From an uncultured Synechococcus sp. (lineage in GTDB: Bacteria; Cyanobacteriota; Cyanobacteriia; PCC-6307; Cyanobiaceae): DNA of 11,854 bases. Below, piece by piece: positions 5,694-11,854 of this stretch (position 1 is its first letter; each line of letters starts with the position of its first letter). The stretch spans positions 1 to 11,854 of the forward strand of contig CALGVO010000100.1 in assembly GCA_937930135.1 (NCBI GenBank), written 5' to 3'. Position numbers and translations under genes: made by a program. Below the pieces are notes generated by a model. The model made no database searches. It saw only the letters and a program-made list of their open reading frames with translations, and was not told the DNA's origin.

Positions 5694-6827
5694 ATGCAAT
5701 CGGAGATCTGTCTTCAGTCTGTCTGGAAAATATTCGGAGGCGCTGCGGATGAGGTGATTGCTCAGCTACGTGCTGGTGAAGATCCCGCTGTTTTGCATCA
5801 GCGCAGTGGTGCGCGTGCTGCTGTGCAGGATGTGTCTCTCGAGATTGGACGCGGTGAGATTTTTGTGGTGATGGGGCTCTCCGGCTCCGGCAAGTCCACC
5901 CTGCTGCGCATGCTCAACGGCTTGATCGCGCCCTGTGCCGGGGAGGTGGTGGTGCAGGGACGTGCCCTGTCGTCGATGACCAGTGCCGAGATCAACGCCA
6001 TGCGTCGCCGCCAGATGGCGATGGTGTTTCAGTCGTTCGCCCTTTTCCCGCAGCGCAGCGTGCTCGAAAACGCTGCCTTCGGCCTGGAGGTCGCCGGCGT
6101 TTCCAGGCGGGAGCGCCATGACAAAGCGCTGCAGGCGCTGGAGAGGGTCGGCTTGGCCCAGGAGGCCCGAAAGCGGCCTCGCCAGCTTTCCGGTGGCATG
6201 CAGCAGCGGGTCGGGCTGGCCCGCGCCCTGGCCCTGGATCCACCCATCCTGTTGATGGACGAAGCTTTTTCAGCCCTGGATCCCCTGATCCGGCGCGACA
6301 TGCAGACCCTGCTTCTCGAGCTTCAGAGCGAGCAGCAGCGCACGATCGTGTTCATCTCCCATGACCTGGACGAAGCGATCCGCCTCGGTGATCGCATCGC
6401 CCTGATGCAGGGCGGATGTCTGTTGCAGTGCGACACCGCCGAAAACCTGCTGCATCACCCGGCCAGCGACGCGGTGCGTCATTTCTTCCGAGACGTGGAT
6501 GTGGCCTCGGTGCTGGCCGTGGAAGCGATCGCGCAGCGGCCCTCCCGTCTGGCGGTGATCGCTGCCGACGAGGCCCTGCCGGAGGCGGTCGGCGAGCCAC
6601 TGTATGTGCTCGGTCGGGATCAGGCCTTTCGGGGCGTGTTGTCGGAGGCCAGGGGTTGGGTCAGCGCCGAGCGGGGTCCGGCCCTCACCACCGGGATGCG
6701 GGTGCGGGAGGCGATCGAGCTGGTTGCCAGGACCCCCTATCCGCCGCCGGTGCTCGATGACGCGCATCGCCTCGTTGGTGTGATCAGCCCGCGTCTGTTG
6801 TTGCAATCGATGGAGGGAGACACGTGA
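5694..6827 (+). CDS. proV: Glycine betaine ABC transporter, ATP-binding protein (ProV/OpuAA)
   Basis: Cytoplasmic ATPase that powers import of glycine betaine (or proline betaine and similar solutes). The 377 residues contain all ABC motifs: Walker A GLSGSGKST (61-69), Q-loop Gln113 in VFQSF, signature LSGGMQ (165-170), Walker B ILLMDE (185-190), SALD (193-196) and H-loop His223. The ProV-specific N-terminal extension before Walker A is present. The C-terminal part (about 270-377) is a CBS-like region; in the related OpuA this region senses ionic strength. The ATG at 5694 was chosen because SVWKIFG then lies at the same distance from the N-terminus as YKIFG in E. coli ProV; an upstream in-frame ATG at 5673 would add seven residues and might be leaderless. 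It is first gene of proVWX, and its stop overlaps the proW start. Confidence 0.96.
   Translation: MQSEICLQSVWKIFGGAADEVIAQLRAGEDPAVLHQRSGARAAVQDVSLEIGRGEIFVVMGLSGSGKSTLLRMLNGLIAPCAGEVVVQGRALSSMTSAEINAMRRRQMAMVFQSFALFPQRSVLENAAFGLEVAGVSRRERHDKALQALERVGLAQEARKRPRQLSGGMQQRVGLARALALDPPILLMDEAFSALDPLIRRDMQTLLLELQSEQQRTIVFISHDLDEAIRLGDRIALMQGGCLLQCDTAENLLHHPASDAVRHFFRDVDVASVLAVEAIAQRPSRLAVIAADEALPEAVGEPLYVLGRDQAFRGVLSEARGWVSAERGPALTTGMRVREAIELVARTPYPPPVLDDAHRLVGVISPRLLLQSMEGDT
6812..6817 (+). promoter_or_regulatory. Strong ribosome binding site for proW (GGAGGG)
   Basis: GGAGGG lies inside the last codons of proV, 9 bases before ATG 6827 and 6 before GTG 6824. It is the strongest Shine-Dalgarno noticed in the window and supports translation of proW from the end of proV; it does not separate the two possible starts. 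Confidence 0.65.
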
Positions 6828-7723
6828 TGCTGTCGTTGGCTGCTGCCCATCAGGCCGGGTGGCTCGGCAAGGTCGTGGATGCGGCGGTTGCCTGGCTGCT
6901 CACCCATGCCCAGGTGCTCTTTCAGGCGATCAATGGGGTGGTGCTCGCGATCGTGGCGGCCACCGAAGCGGTGCTCCAGTGGCCATCGGCCTGGTTCTTC
7001 GCCTTGCTGGTGGCCTTGCTGGGGCTCTGGCGCGTCAATGGCGGCTTCGCCCTTTTCGTGCTGCTCGGCCTCAATCTTGTCTTGTCGATGGATCTCTGGG
7101 CACCGATGATCACCACCCTGTCTCTGGTGTTGGCGGCATCGCTGCTCGCTCTGATCGTCGGGCTGCCTCTCGGCATCCTGTCGGCGCGTCACGCCATGGT
7201 CTGGCGCCTGGTGCGTCCTGGCCTCGATCTGATGCAGACGATGCCGGCCTTCGTGTATCTGATTCCAGCTGTGATGCTCTTCAGCACCGGCGCGGTTCCC
7301 TCGATCATCGCCACGCTGATCTTTGCCATGCCTCCGGTGGTGCGACTCACCCAGCTGGGTCTGTCCCAGGTGCCCGCCGATCTGCTCGAGGCAGGCCGAT
7401 CCTTCGGCTGCAGTGAGCGTCAGCTGCTCTGGAAGGTGCAGATGCCCAGCGCCCTGCCCACGGTGATGACCGGGGTGAATCAAACGATCATGCTGTCGCT
7501 CTCGATGGTGGTGATCGCCTCGATGATCGGTGGCGGCGGTCTCGGCGATGTGGTGCTGCGCGGAATTCAGCAGCTCGATGTGGGCCTTGGCTTCGAAGGC
7601 GGAATTGCTGTGGTGATCCTTGCGGTGATTCTGGATCGGCTCAGCCAGAGCCTGGCCAGTGATGCCACACCGTCCTTGCCGGAGCGGCTCCGCGCCTGGC
7701 GTTTGCTCTGGAGGTCGGCATGA
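6827..7723 (+). CDS. proW: Glycine betaine ABC transporter, permease (ProW/OpuAB)
   Basis: Inner-membrane permease of the betaine importer, 298 residues. Hydrophobic stretches at about 29-48, 55-68, 73-88, 95-119, 141-154, 158-178, 217-238 and 257-270 fit the ProW-type topology. The EAA loop that docks on the ATPase is clear at 189-211 (EAGRSFGCSERQLLWKVQMP), followed by GVNQTIMLSLSMVVIASMIG, a hallmark of the ProW/OpuAB family. ATG 6827 shares one base with the proV stop (TGATG); GTG 6824 is an in-frame alternative two bases nearer the GGAGGG site. The 3' end overlaps proX by four bases (ATGA). The N-terminal tail before the first membrane segment is shorter than the roughly 100-residue tail of E. 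coli ProW. Confidence 0.95.
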   Translation: MLSLAAAHQAGWLGKVVDAAVAWLLTHAQVLFQAINGVVLAIVAATEAVLQWPSAWFFALLVALLGLWRVNGGFALFVLLGLNLVLSMDLWAPMITTLSLVLAASLLALIVGLPLGILSARHAMVWRLVRPGLDLMQTMPAFVYLIPAVMLFSTGAVPSIIATLIFAMPPVVRLTQLGLSQVPADLLEAGRSFGCSERQLLWKVQMPSALPTVMTGVNQTIMLSLSMVVIASMIGGGGLGDVVLRGIQQLDVGLGFEGGIAVVILAVILDRLSQSLASDATPSLPERLRAWRLLWRSA

Positions 7724-8703
7724 GTGGATCCCCGATGCGTCGACGCACTGTGCTGCTGGGAGGTCTCGGTCTGGCAGGGGCTTCGATCACCAGCCTGGTG
7801 CAGCTCAGTCGTCCCCAACCCGGGCAGGTCACGCGATTGGAGGATGGCGGACCAGGGGCATCGTCGTCGACCCGTCCCCTCGCTTCCTCTGCCAGTGGAC
7901 GTCCGACGCTGCGCATGGGCTGGTCGCCCTGGGCCGACGCGGAAGTGGTGAGCTTGATCGCTCAGCAGGTGATCCAGCAGGCCTACGACATCAAGGTGGA
8001 GAGGGTGCTGGCCGATATCGGCATTCAGTACGCCTCTGTGGCCCGTGGCGATCTCGACATGATGTTGATGGCCTGGCTGCCGCTCACCCACCGTGATTAC
8101 TGGGCGCGGGTGCGCGACCGGGTGGTGGATTTTGGTTCGATGTACTCCGGGCGGCTCGGTTGGGTGGTGCCCGATTACGTGAGCGAGAGCGAGGTGCGCT
8201 CGATCCCGAACCTGCGCGATGCCGCGATCGCCTCCCGTTTTGGCGATCAGGTGCAGGGAATCGACCCCGGCTCAGGCCTGAATCAGGCCTCGGAAGTGGC
8301 CTTGCGCGTGTACGACCTGCGCGATCTCAAGCTGGTGTCATCCAGCAGTGCGGCGATGACGGCGGTGCTGGATCAGGCGATCCGTCAGCAGCGCTGGGTG
8401 GTGGTCACGAGCTGGACGCCCCACTGGATGTTTGCCCGCTACAAGTTGCGGTTTCTTGATGATCCTGACCGGGTGTTTGGTGGGATCGAGTGGATCCATG
8501 CCCTTGGTCGCCAGCAGTTGGATCTGGACCTGCCGGAGGTGGCCGGTTTCCTCACGCGGTTCCATCTGCCGGACCGGGAGTTATCGGATCTGCTGCTGGC
8601 CGCCAATGACACCTCCGCTGAAGCGGCGGTGGAGGCCTATCTCGCCCGCCATCCCGCCAGGGTCCGCTACTGGACCACCGGCGAGATCGGTGCTGCTGGC
8701 TGA
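7720..8703 (+). CDS. proX: Glycine betaine ABC transporter, substrate-binding protein (ProX/OpuAC type)
   Basis: Periplasmic receptor that captures betaine or a similar quaternary amine and delivers it to ProW. It has 327 residues: an N-terminal export signal with RRRTVLLGGLGLAGAS (7-22), a low-complexity Ser/Ala linker to about residue 60, then the OpuAC domain. Family motifs include LRMGWSPWADAE (64-75), AWLPLTHRDYW (from 118, Trp119), GIDPGSGL and SWTPHWMF (Trp232, Trp236). The tryptophans are candidates for the aromatic cage that holds the trimethylammonium group in this family. The arginines before the hydrophobic core resemble a Tat signal; no lipobox cysteine is seen, so it is probably soluble. 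ATG 7720 overlaps the proW stop (ATGA). The 3' end overlaps the facing gpgS by 37 bases. Confidence 0.94.
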   Translation: MSGSPMRRRTVLLGGLGLAGASITSLVQLSRPQPGQVTRLEDGGPGASSSTRPLASSASGRPTLRMGWSPWADAEVVSLIAQQVIQQAYDIKVERVLADIGIQYASVARGDLDMMLMAWLPLTHRDYWARVRDRVVDFGSMYSGRLGWVVPDYVSESEVRSIPNLRDAAIASRFGDQVQGIDPGSGLNQASEVALRVYDLRDLKLVSSSSAAMTAVLDQAIRQQRWVVVTSWTPHWMFARYKLRFLDDPDRVFGGIEWIHALGRQQLDLDLPEVAGFLTRFHLPDRELSDLLLAANDTSAEAAVEAYLARHPARVRYWTTGEIGAAG

Positions 8704-9965
8704 GGTTGGGGGCGTGGTGCGTTGCCACCTCGATGCCGCAGGGTCGGCCGTTGGCGCAAGGTCGGCGTGCTCCGGGTTGGCGGTGCACCAGCCGTCACCA
8801 GGTCGGATTGCAGCCCATGGGTGCAACTGAGCAGGCGTGACCAGCTCGGGAGCTGATGGGCGACGGGGGTGGTCATCAAACCCTGCACACCTGGACGCAG
8901 CAACGTGGCGAAACTCTGCACGGCGAGTTCTTCGCTGTGGCGGTTGTAGGGCAGGCGATTGATGGCTGAATCGAGGCCGAACTGGCGCACGTGGTCTTCA
9001 CCGACACGGCGGTAAAGCACTTCGAGGGTGGGAATCTGTTCGCTGGCCAGGCTGCGGCCCTCGTGCTCCATCAGACCGCGCAGCACGGTGCCAAGGATCT
9101 CGCCGGCCATTTTCTGCAGACCCTCGCTGGGCTGGTTGCCCAACGCCTTGTGTTTGTGGTCGAACAGGCCCAGATCCACCTGGGCGATCCGGCTCGATGC
9201 CACATGGCGATACACCTCAGAGAGCAGGCCGATCTCCAGACCCCAGTCGCAGGGAATGCGCAGATTCATGGCCAGATCGCGACGGAAGGCGAACTCCCCG
9301 GCGAGCGGGTAGCGAAACGCCTGGAGATAGCGCAGGTAAGGCACGGGTCCTAAAATCTGTGACAGAGCGGTCAGCAAGGGACCCACAAACAGGCGAGTAG
9401 CACGACCCTGCAGGGCCTGGGTTTCCAGCGACAGGCGGCTGTAGTAGGCCTTCACGTAGGCGACGCCATGGGATGGATCAAGCAGCGGGCGCAGCATCCG
9501 CTCTGGATAGGCCGGCGAGAAGGTGCGGATGTCGGCATCAAACAGGCCGATGACCTCAGCTTCCCGACAGGCCACCCCCAGCCCTTGCCACACGGCCCAG
9601 CCTTTGCCGGCTGGACCGGTCACATCCAGACCCAGGCCACGCATCGATTCCAGCAGTTCGCGCACGGCCGGACCATTGGTCCAGTGCACACGCACCGGGA
9701 AGGGCATGCCCCTGAAGAACGTCTCCGCGGCTGCGACGTCATCGCTGCTGTCGGCGGCGAGGGCGATCACCAGTTCATGCAGTCCGCTCAGGTCGGAGAG
9801 CACCTCGCGGATCAGCCCCAGGGCCGGTCGGCTGAACTCCTCCATCAGACATGGAATCAGCAACGCCGTGGGGCAGTGCTTGAGTTGGCGCCGGAACTCC
9901 GCCAGATCGAGATTGCCGAGGCCGTAGTCATGGATGGTGCTGATCAGGCCCTGTTGAAAATCCAT
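8667..9965 (-). CDS. gpgS: Glucosyl-3-phosphoglycerate synthase
   Basis: GT81-family glycosyltransferase that joins glucose from a nucleotide sugar (ADP- or UDP-glucose) to 3-phosphoglycerate, the first step of glucosylglycerate synthesis. With the ATG at 9965 it has 432 residues. Seen: GLISTIHDYG (6-15), the GPAGKGWAVWQGL segment (118-129), the metal-binding DxD as FDADI (142-146), YPLAGEFAFRRD (219-230), WGLEIGLLSEV (241-251) and FDHKHK (268-273), then a helical C-terminal part. The frame stays open 58 codons upstream, but MDFQQGLISTIHDYG looks like the family's natural start; the M 14 codons earlier is an alternative. Neither has a clear ribosome site. Residues from about 394 are an Arg/Pro/Gln-rich tail without family character. 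It diverges from the GH13 gene; gpgP follows that gene on the other strand. Confidence 0.93.
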   Translation of the reverse strand: MDFQQGLISTIHDYGLGNLDLAEFRRQLKHCPTALLIPCLMEEFSRPALGLIREVLSDLSGLHELVIALAADSSDDVAAAETFFRGMPFPVRVHWTNGPAVRELLESMRGLGLDVTGPAGKGWAVWQGLGVACREAEVIGLFDADIRTFSPAYPERMLRPLLDPSHGVAYVKAYYSRLSLETQALQGRATRLFVGPLLTALSQILGPVPYLRYLQAFRYPLAGEFAFRRDLAMNLRIPCDWGLEIGLLSEVYRHVASSRIAQVDLGLFDHKHKALGNQPSEGLQKMAGEILGTVLRGLMEHEGRSLASEQIPTLEVLYRRVGEDHVRQFGLDSAINRLPYNRHSEELAVQSFATLLRPGVQGLMTTPVAHQLPSWSRLLSCTHGLQSDLVTAGAPPTRSTPTLRQRPTLRHRGGNAPRPQPQPAAPISPVVQ

Positions 9966-10024
9966 GCGGTGATCAATGCGACAACAGGAGGAAGAGCCCT
10001 GGTCCATACCTGTGGCACGCGCCC

Positions 10025-10031
10025 AAGGTGA
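10025..10031 (+). promoter_or_regulatory. Ribosome binding site (AAGGTGA) for the GH13 gene
   Basis: AAGG at 10025-10028 is 6 bases before ATG 10035, favouring that codon over the GTG at 10032. The gpgS-GH13 gap of only 69 bases must also hold the start signals for both divergent genes; no convincing promoter could be read in it. Confidence 0.5.
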
Positions 10032-10034
10032 GTG

Positions 10035-11774
10035 ATGAGGCAGCCCGAGGCCAATGCAGCATTGCCAGCGCTTCTCAAGGAGCTCTACCCCACGCATTGT
10101 TTGGAGGATCTCGAAACTCTGTCGTCGCAATTGCTGCAATCTGCCGGGAATCGGTCAGCGAATGCCCACGGCAGTGCGGCCACCCTGGAGCGTTGGGATG
10201 CCGGCACCTGTGTGTTGATCACCTACGCCGACACGGTGGTTGCCGAGGGGCGACCGGCGCTGCGGCAGCTGCAGCGGCTGTTGGAGGGGCCTCTCTCCGG
10301 CCTTTCCTCCGTGGTGCATGTGCTGCCGTTTCTCAAGGCCACCAGTGATGGCGGCTTTGCCGTGGCCAGTCATGACGCTCTGGAGGAGCGTTTCGGCGAT
10401 TGGGACGATCTGGCTGCGCTCGCTGCAGGGCGTCAGTTGATGGCGGATCTTGTGCTGAATCACGTGTCGGCGTCCCATCCCTGGGTGCGTGCGTTTCAGC
10501 GCGGTGCTGAGCCTGGGTCACGCTGTGTTCTTGCTGCTTCGGCTGATCCCTGCTGGGAGCGGGTGGTGCGGCCGCGCAGTTCGGCCCTGTTCACCACCCT
10601 CGCCACCGAACGCGGCCCGGAGACGGTCTGGACCACCTTCGGTTCCGACCAGGTGGATGTGAACTGGCGCGAGCCGCAGGTGCTGAGCGGGTTCACCCGT
10701 CTGCTCGATCGCTTCTGCGCGCACGGGGTGAGCTGGTTGCGCCTGGATGCGGTGGGATTTGTCTGGAAGGAGCCGTTCACCGACTGCATCCATCGTCCTG
10801 AGGCGCACCGTTTGGTGGAGGTGCTGCGGTTGCTGCTGGGCGCGCGTTGCCCCCGCGGTGTTGTGGTGACGGAAACGAATGTTCCCGAGCAGGAGAACCT
10901 CTCGTATCTCCGCAGCGGCACTGAGGCGCATCTGGCCTACAACTTTCCCTTGCCGCCGCTGTTGCTGGAGGCCTGCATCAGTCAAAAAGCCGACCTGCTG
11001 AACCGTTGGCTCGCTCGCTGGCCCCAGTTGCCCGCCGGCACCGGACTGCTCAATTTCAGCGCCTGTCACGACGGCGTTGGCCTGCGGCCTCTGGAGGGAC
11101 TGATGGCGGAGGAGCGGATGTTGCGTTTGCTCGGTGCCTGCGAACAGCGTGGCGGTTTGGTGAGTCACCGGCGTTTGGCCGATGGCCATGACGTGCCTTA
11201 CGAGATCAACATCAGCTGGTGGAGTGCGATGGAGAGTGCCGGCAGGGATCCGGCCCATCGACAACGGGACAGGTTTCTGTTGAGCCAGTTGTTCGTGATG
11301 GCTTTGCCCGGTGTGCCAGCGTTCTATTTGCCGGCGTTGCTGGCCACGGCGAACGACAAGGCCCGTTTCAGGCGCACGGGGCATCGCCGCGATCTCAACC
11401 GCCCCCAGTTTCAGTCGGAGCGCCTGGAACGGTTGCTGGCTGACCCCCAGAGTGACGCCAGTCTCGTGTTGGCCAGCCTGCGCCGGGCGATGGCGCTGCG
11501 CCGCACTCAGAACGCCCTGGCTCCGTCAGCGCCGATGGCGCTTCTCAGCGGCGGGCGAGCCGATTGCGTGGTGGTGCAGCGAGGTTCGGGTGAGGATGTG
11601 CTCCTGGCGGTTCACAATTTCAGCGAGGTCCGTCTCAGCTTGTCGTTGACCAACTTGGCGCATGCACCAGCCGGGCGTTGCTGGCACGATCTTCTTGCCG
11701 ATGGCCCCCTCCCGGACGGTCAGCAGTGGATCGACCTCGAGCCTTTCGCTGTGCAATGGCTGATCCCACGATGA
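10035..11774 (+). CDS. GH13 glucosylglycerate/sucrose phosphorylase-like enzyme
   Basis: A 579-residue alpha-amylase-family enzyme resembling the sucrose phosphorylase subfamily (GH13_18), which also contains glucosylglycerate phosphorylases. The four conserved regions are intact: I DLVLNHVSASHPW (Asp138, His143), II WLRLDAVGF with Arg236 and nucleophile Asp238, III VVTETNVPEQ with acid/base Glu280, and IV SACHDGVGLRP (His345, Asp346). Near the C-terminus LPGVPAFYLPALLATANDK and RTGHRRDLNR match the phosphorylase-type acceptor-site region rather than amylases. The position between gpgS and a phosphatase suggests glucosylglycerate as substrate, giving glucose 1-phosphate and glycerate with phosphate; sucrose, or hydrolysis instead of phosphorolysis, remain possible. 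No signal peptide is visible, so it is cytosolic. The ATG at 10035 has AAGG 6 bases upstream. The stop overlaps the next start by four bases (ATGA). Confidence 0.87.
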   Translation: MRQPEANAALPALLKELYPTHCLEDLETLSSQLLQSAGNRSANAHGSAATLERWDAGTCVLITYADTVVAEGRPALRQLQRLLEGPLSGLSSVVHVLPFLKATSDGGFAVASHDALEERFGDWDDLAALAAGRQLMADLVLNHVSASHPWVRAFQRGAEPGSRCVLAASADPCWERVVRPRSSALFTTLATERGPETVWTTFGSDQVDVNWREPQVLSGFTRLLDRFCAHGVSWLRLDAVGFVWKEPFTDCIHRPEAHRLVEVLRLLLGARCPRGVVVTETNVPEQENLSYLRSGTEAHLAYNFPLPPLLLEACISQKADLLNRWLARWPQLPAGTGLLNFSACHDGVGLRPLEGLMAEERMLRLLGACEQRGGLVSHRRLADGHDVPYEINISWWSAMESAGRDPAHRQRDRFLLSQLFVMALPGVPAFYLPALLATANDKARFRRTGHRRDLNRPQFQSERLERLLADPQSDASLVLASLRRAMALRRTQNALAPSAPMALLSGGRADCVVVQRGSGEDVLLAVHNFSEVRLSLSLTNLAHAPAGRCWHDLLADGPLPDGQQWIDLEPFAVQWLIPR

Positions 11775-11854
11775 AGGCCCCCATCAAGACTGCACCGGAC
11801 TGGTGGGTGGTCACCGATCTGGATGGCACCCTGATGGATCACCGCTACGACTGG
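11771..11854 (+). CDS. gpgP: HAD-family phosphatase, probable glucosyl-3-phosphoglycerate phosphatase, 3' end outside the window
   Basis: Only the first 28 codons are present. The start MKAPIKTAPDWWVVTDLDGTLMDH carries the DxDGT motif of haloacid dehalogenase phosphatases (Asp16 nucleophile, Asp18 acid/base). A wording of TDLDGTLMDH is typical of the mannosyl/glucosyl-3-phosphoglycerate phosphatase group. The ATG overlaps the stop of the GH13 gene (ATGA), so translation is coupled. With gpgS close by, dephosphorylation of glucosyl-3-phosphoglycerate to glucosylglycerate is the best inference; a sucrose-phosphate-phosphatase-like relative cannot be excluded from 28 residues. Confidence 0.75.
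   Translation, partial: MKAPIKTAPDWWVVTDLDGTLMDHRYDW

Noticed and set aside
5402..5752. 116-codon plus-strand open frame in the bsmA/proV gap
   Set aside because: No recognisable domain, no good ribosome site, and it overlaps the conserved N-terminus of proV in another frame.
6737..7483. 248-codon minus-strand open frame opposite proW
   Set aside because: Composition (His/Gln/Glu/Arg repeats) is the expected reverse reading of a hydrophobic permease gene; no family recognised.
9966..10139. 58-codon N-terminal extension of gpgS
   Set aside because: It would overlap the start of the divergent GH13 gene, has no family-like sequence, and the natural GpgS start motif follows at 9965.
10518..11384. 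288-codon minus-strand open frame opposite the GH13 gene
   Set aside because: The plus strand encodes all four GH13 conserved regions; the reverse frame has no recognisable features.
1..11854. tRNA, rRNA, CRISPR arrays, insertion sequences, transposase genes, attachment sites
   Set aside because: None seen by eye; coding is nearly continuous and no terminal inverted repeats or regularly spaced repeats were noticed.

Overview
The window looks like a piece of a high-GC marine picocyanobacterial chromosome (marine Synechococcus/Cyanobium type). This is inferred from the gene set, the compact overlapping genes and the protein sequences. No 16S or photosystem gene is present to fix the genus. Almost all of it is coding. 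The left part is a housekeeping block. The right two thirds are devoted to compatible solutes.

Region 1 (1-3628) holds the 3' two thirds of an FtsH membrane protease gene, a KDPG-aldolase-like gene that overlaps the ftsH stop, a small basic protein with a probable ribbon-helix-helix head and a histone-H1-like tail, and, facing it on the minus strand, aroC (chorismate synthase).

Region 2 (3668-8703) is a complete glycine betaine module. On the minus strand bsmA (glycine/sarcosine methyltransferase) and bsmB (sarcosine/dimethylglycine methyltransferase) make betaine from glycine and S-adenosylmethionine, with 3 bases between the genes; aroC follows 39 bases further on. On the plus strand proV-proW-proX encode an ABC importer for betaine or a related quaternary amine, with each start overlapping the previous stop. 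The two transcription units diverge from the only sizeable non-coding stretch of the window, about 300 bases near 5375-5693. That stretch carries a candidate bsmA promoter, an inverted repeat over its -35 and hairpins in the predicted leader.

Region 3 (8667-11854) is a glucosylglycerate module. gpgS (glucosyl-3-phosphoglycerate synthase, minus strand) diverges from a GH13 sucrose/glucosylglycerate-phosphorylase-like enzyme and the first 28 codons of a HAD phosphatase, most likely gpgP, both on the plus strand. Together these would make glucosyl-3-phosphoglycerate, dephosphorylate it to glucosylglycerate and recycle it.

The locus therefore places synthesis and uptake of one osmolyte (betaine) next to synthesis and probable turnover of a second, nitrogen-free one (glucosylglycerate). 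Families are confident for nearly all genes. The uncertain points are the true reaction of the aldolase-like protein, the function of the histone-tailed protein, the exact substrate of the GH13 enzyme, and all promoter calls.
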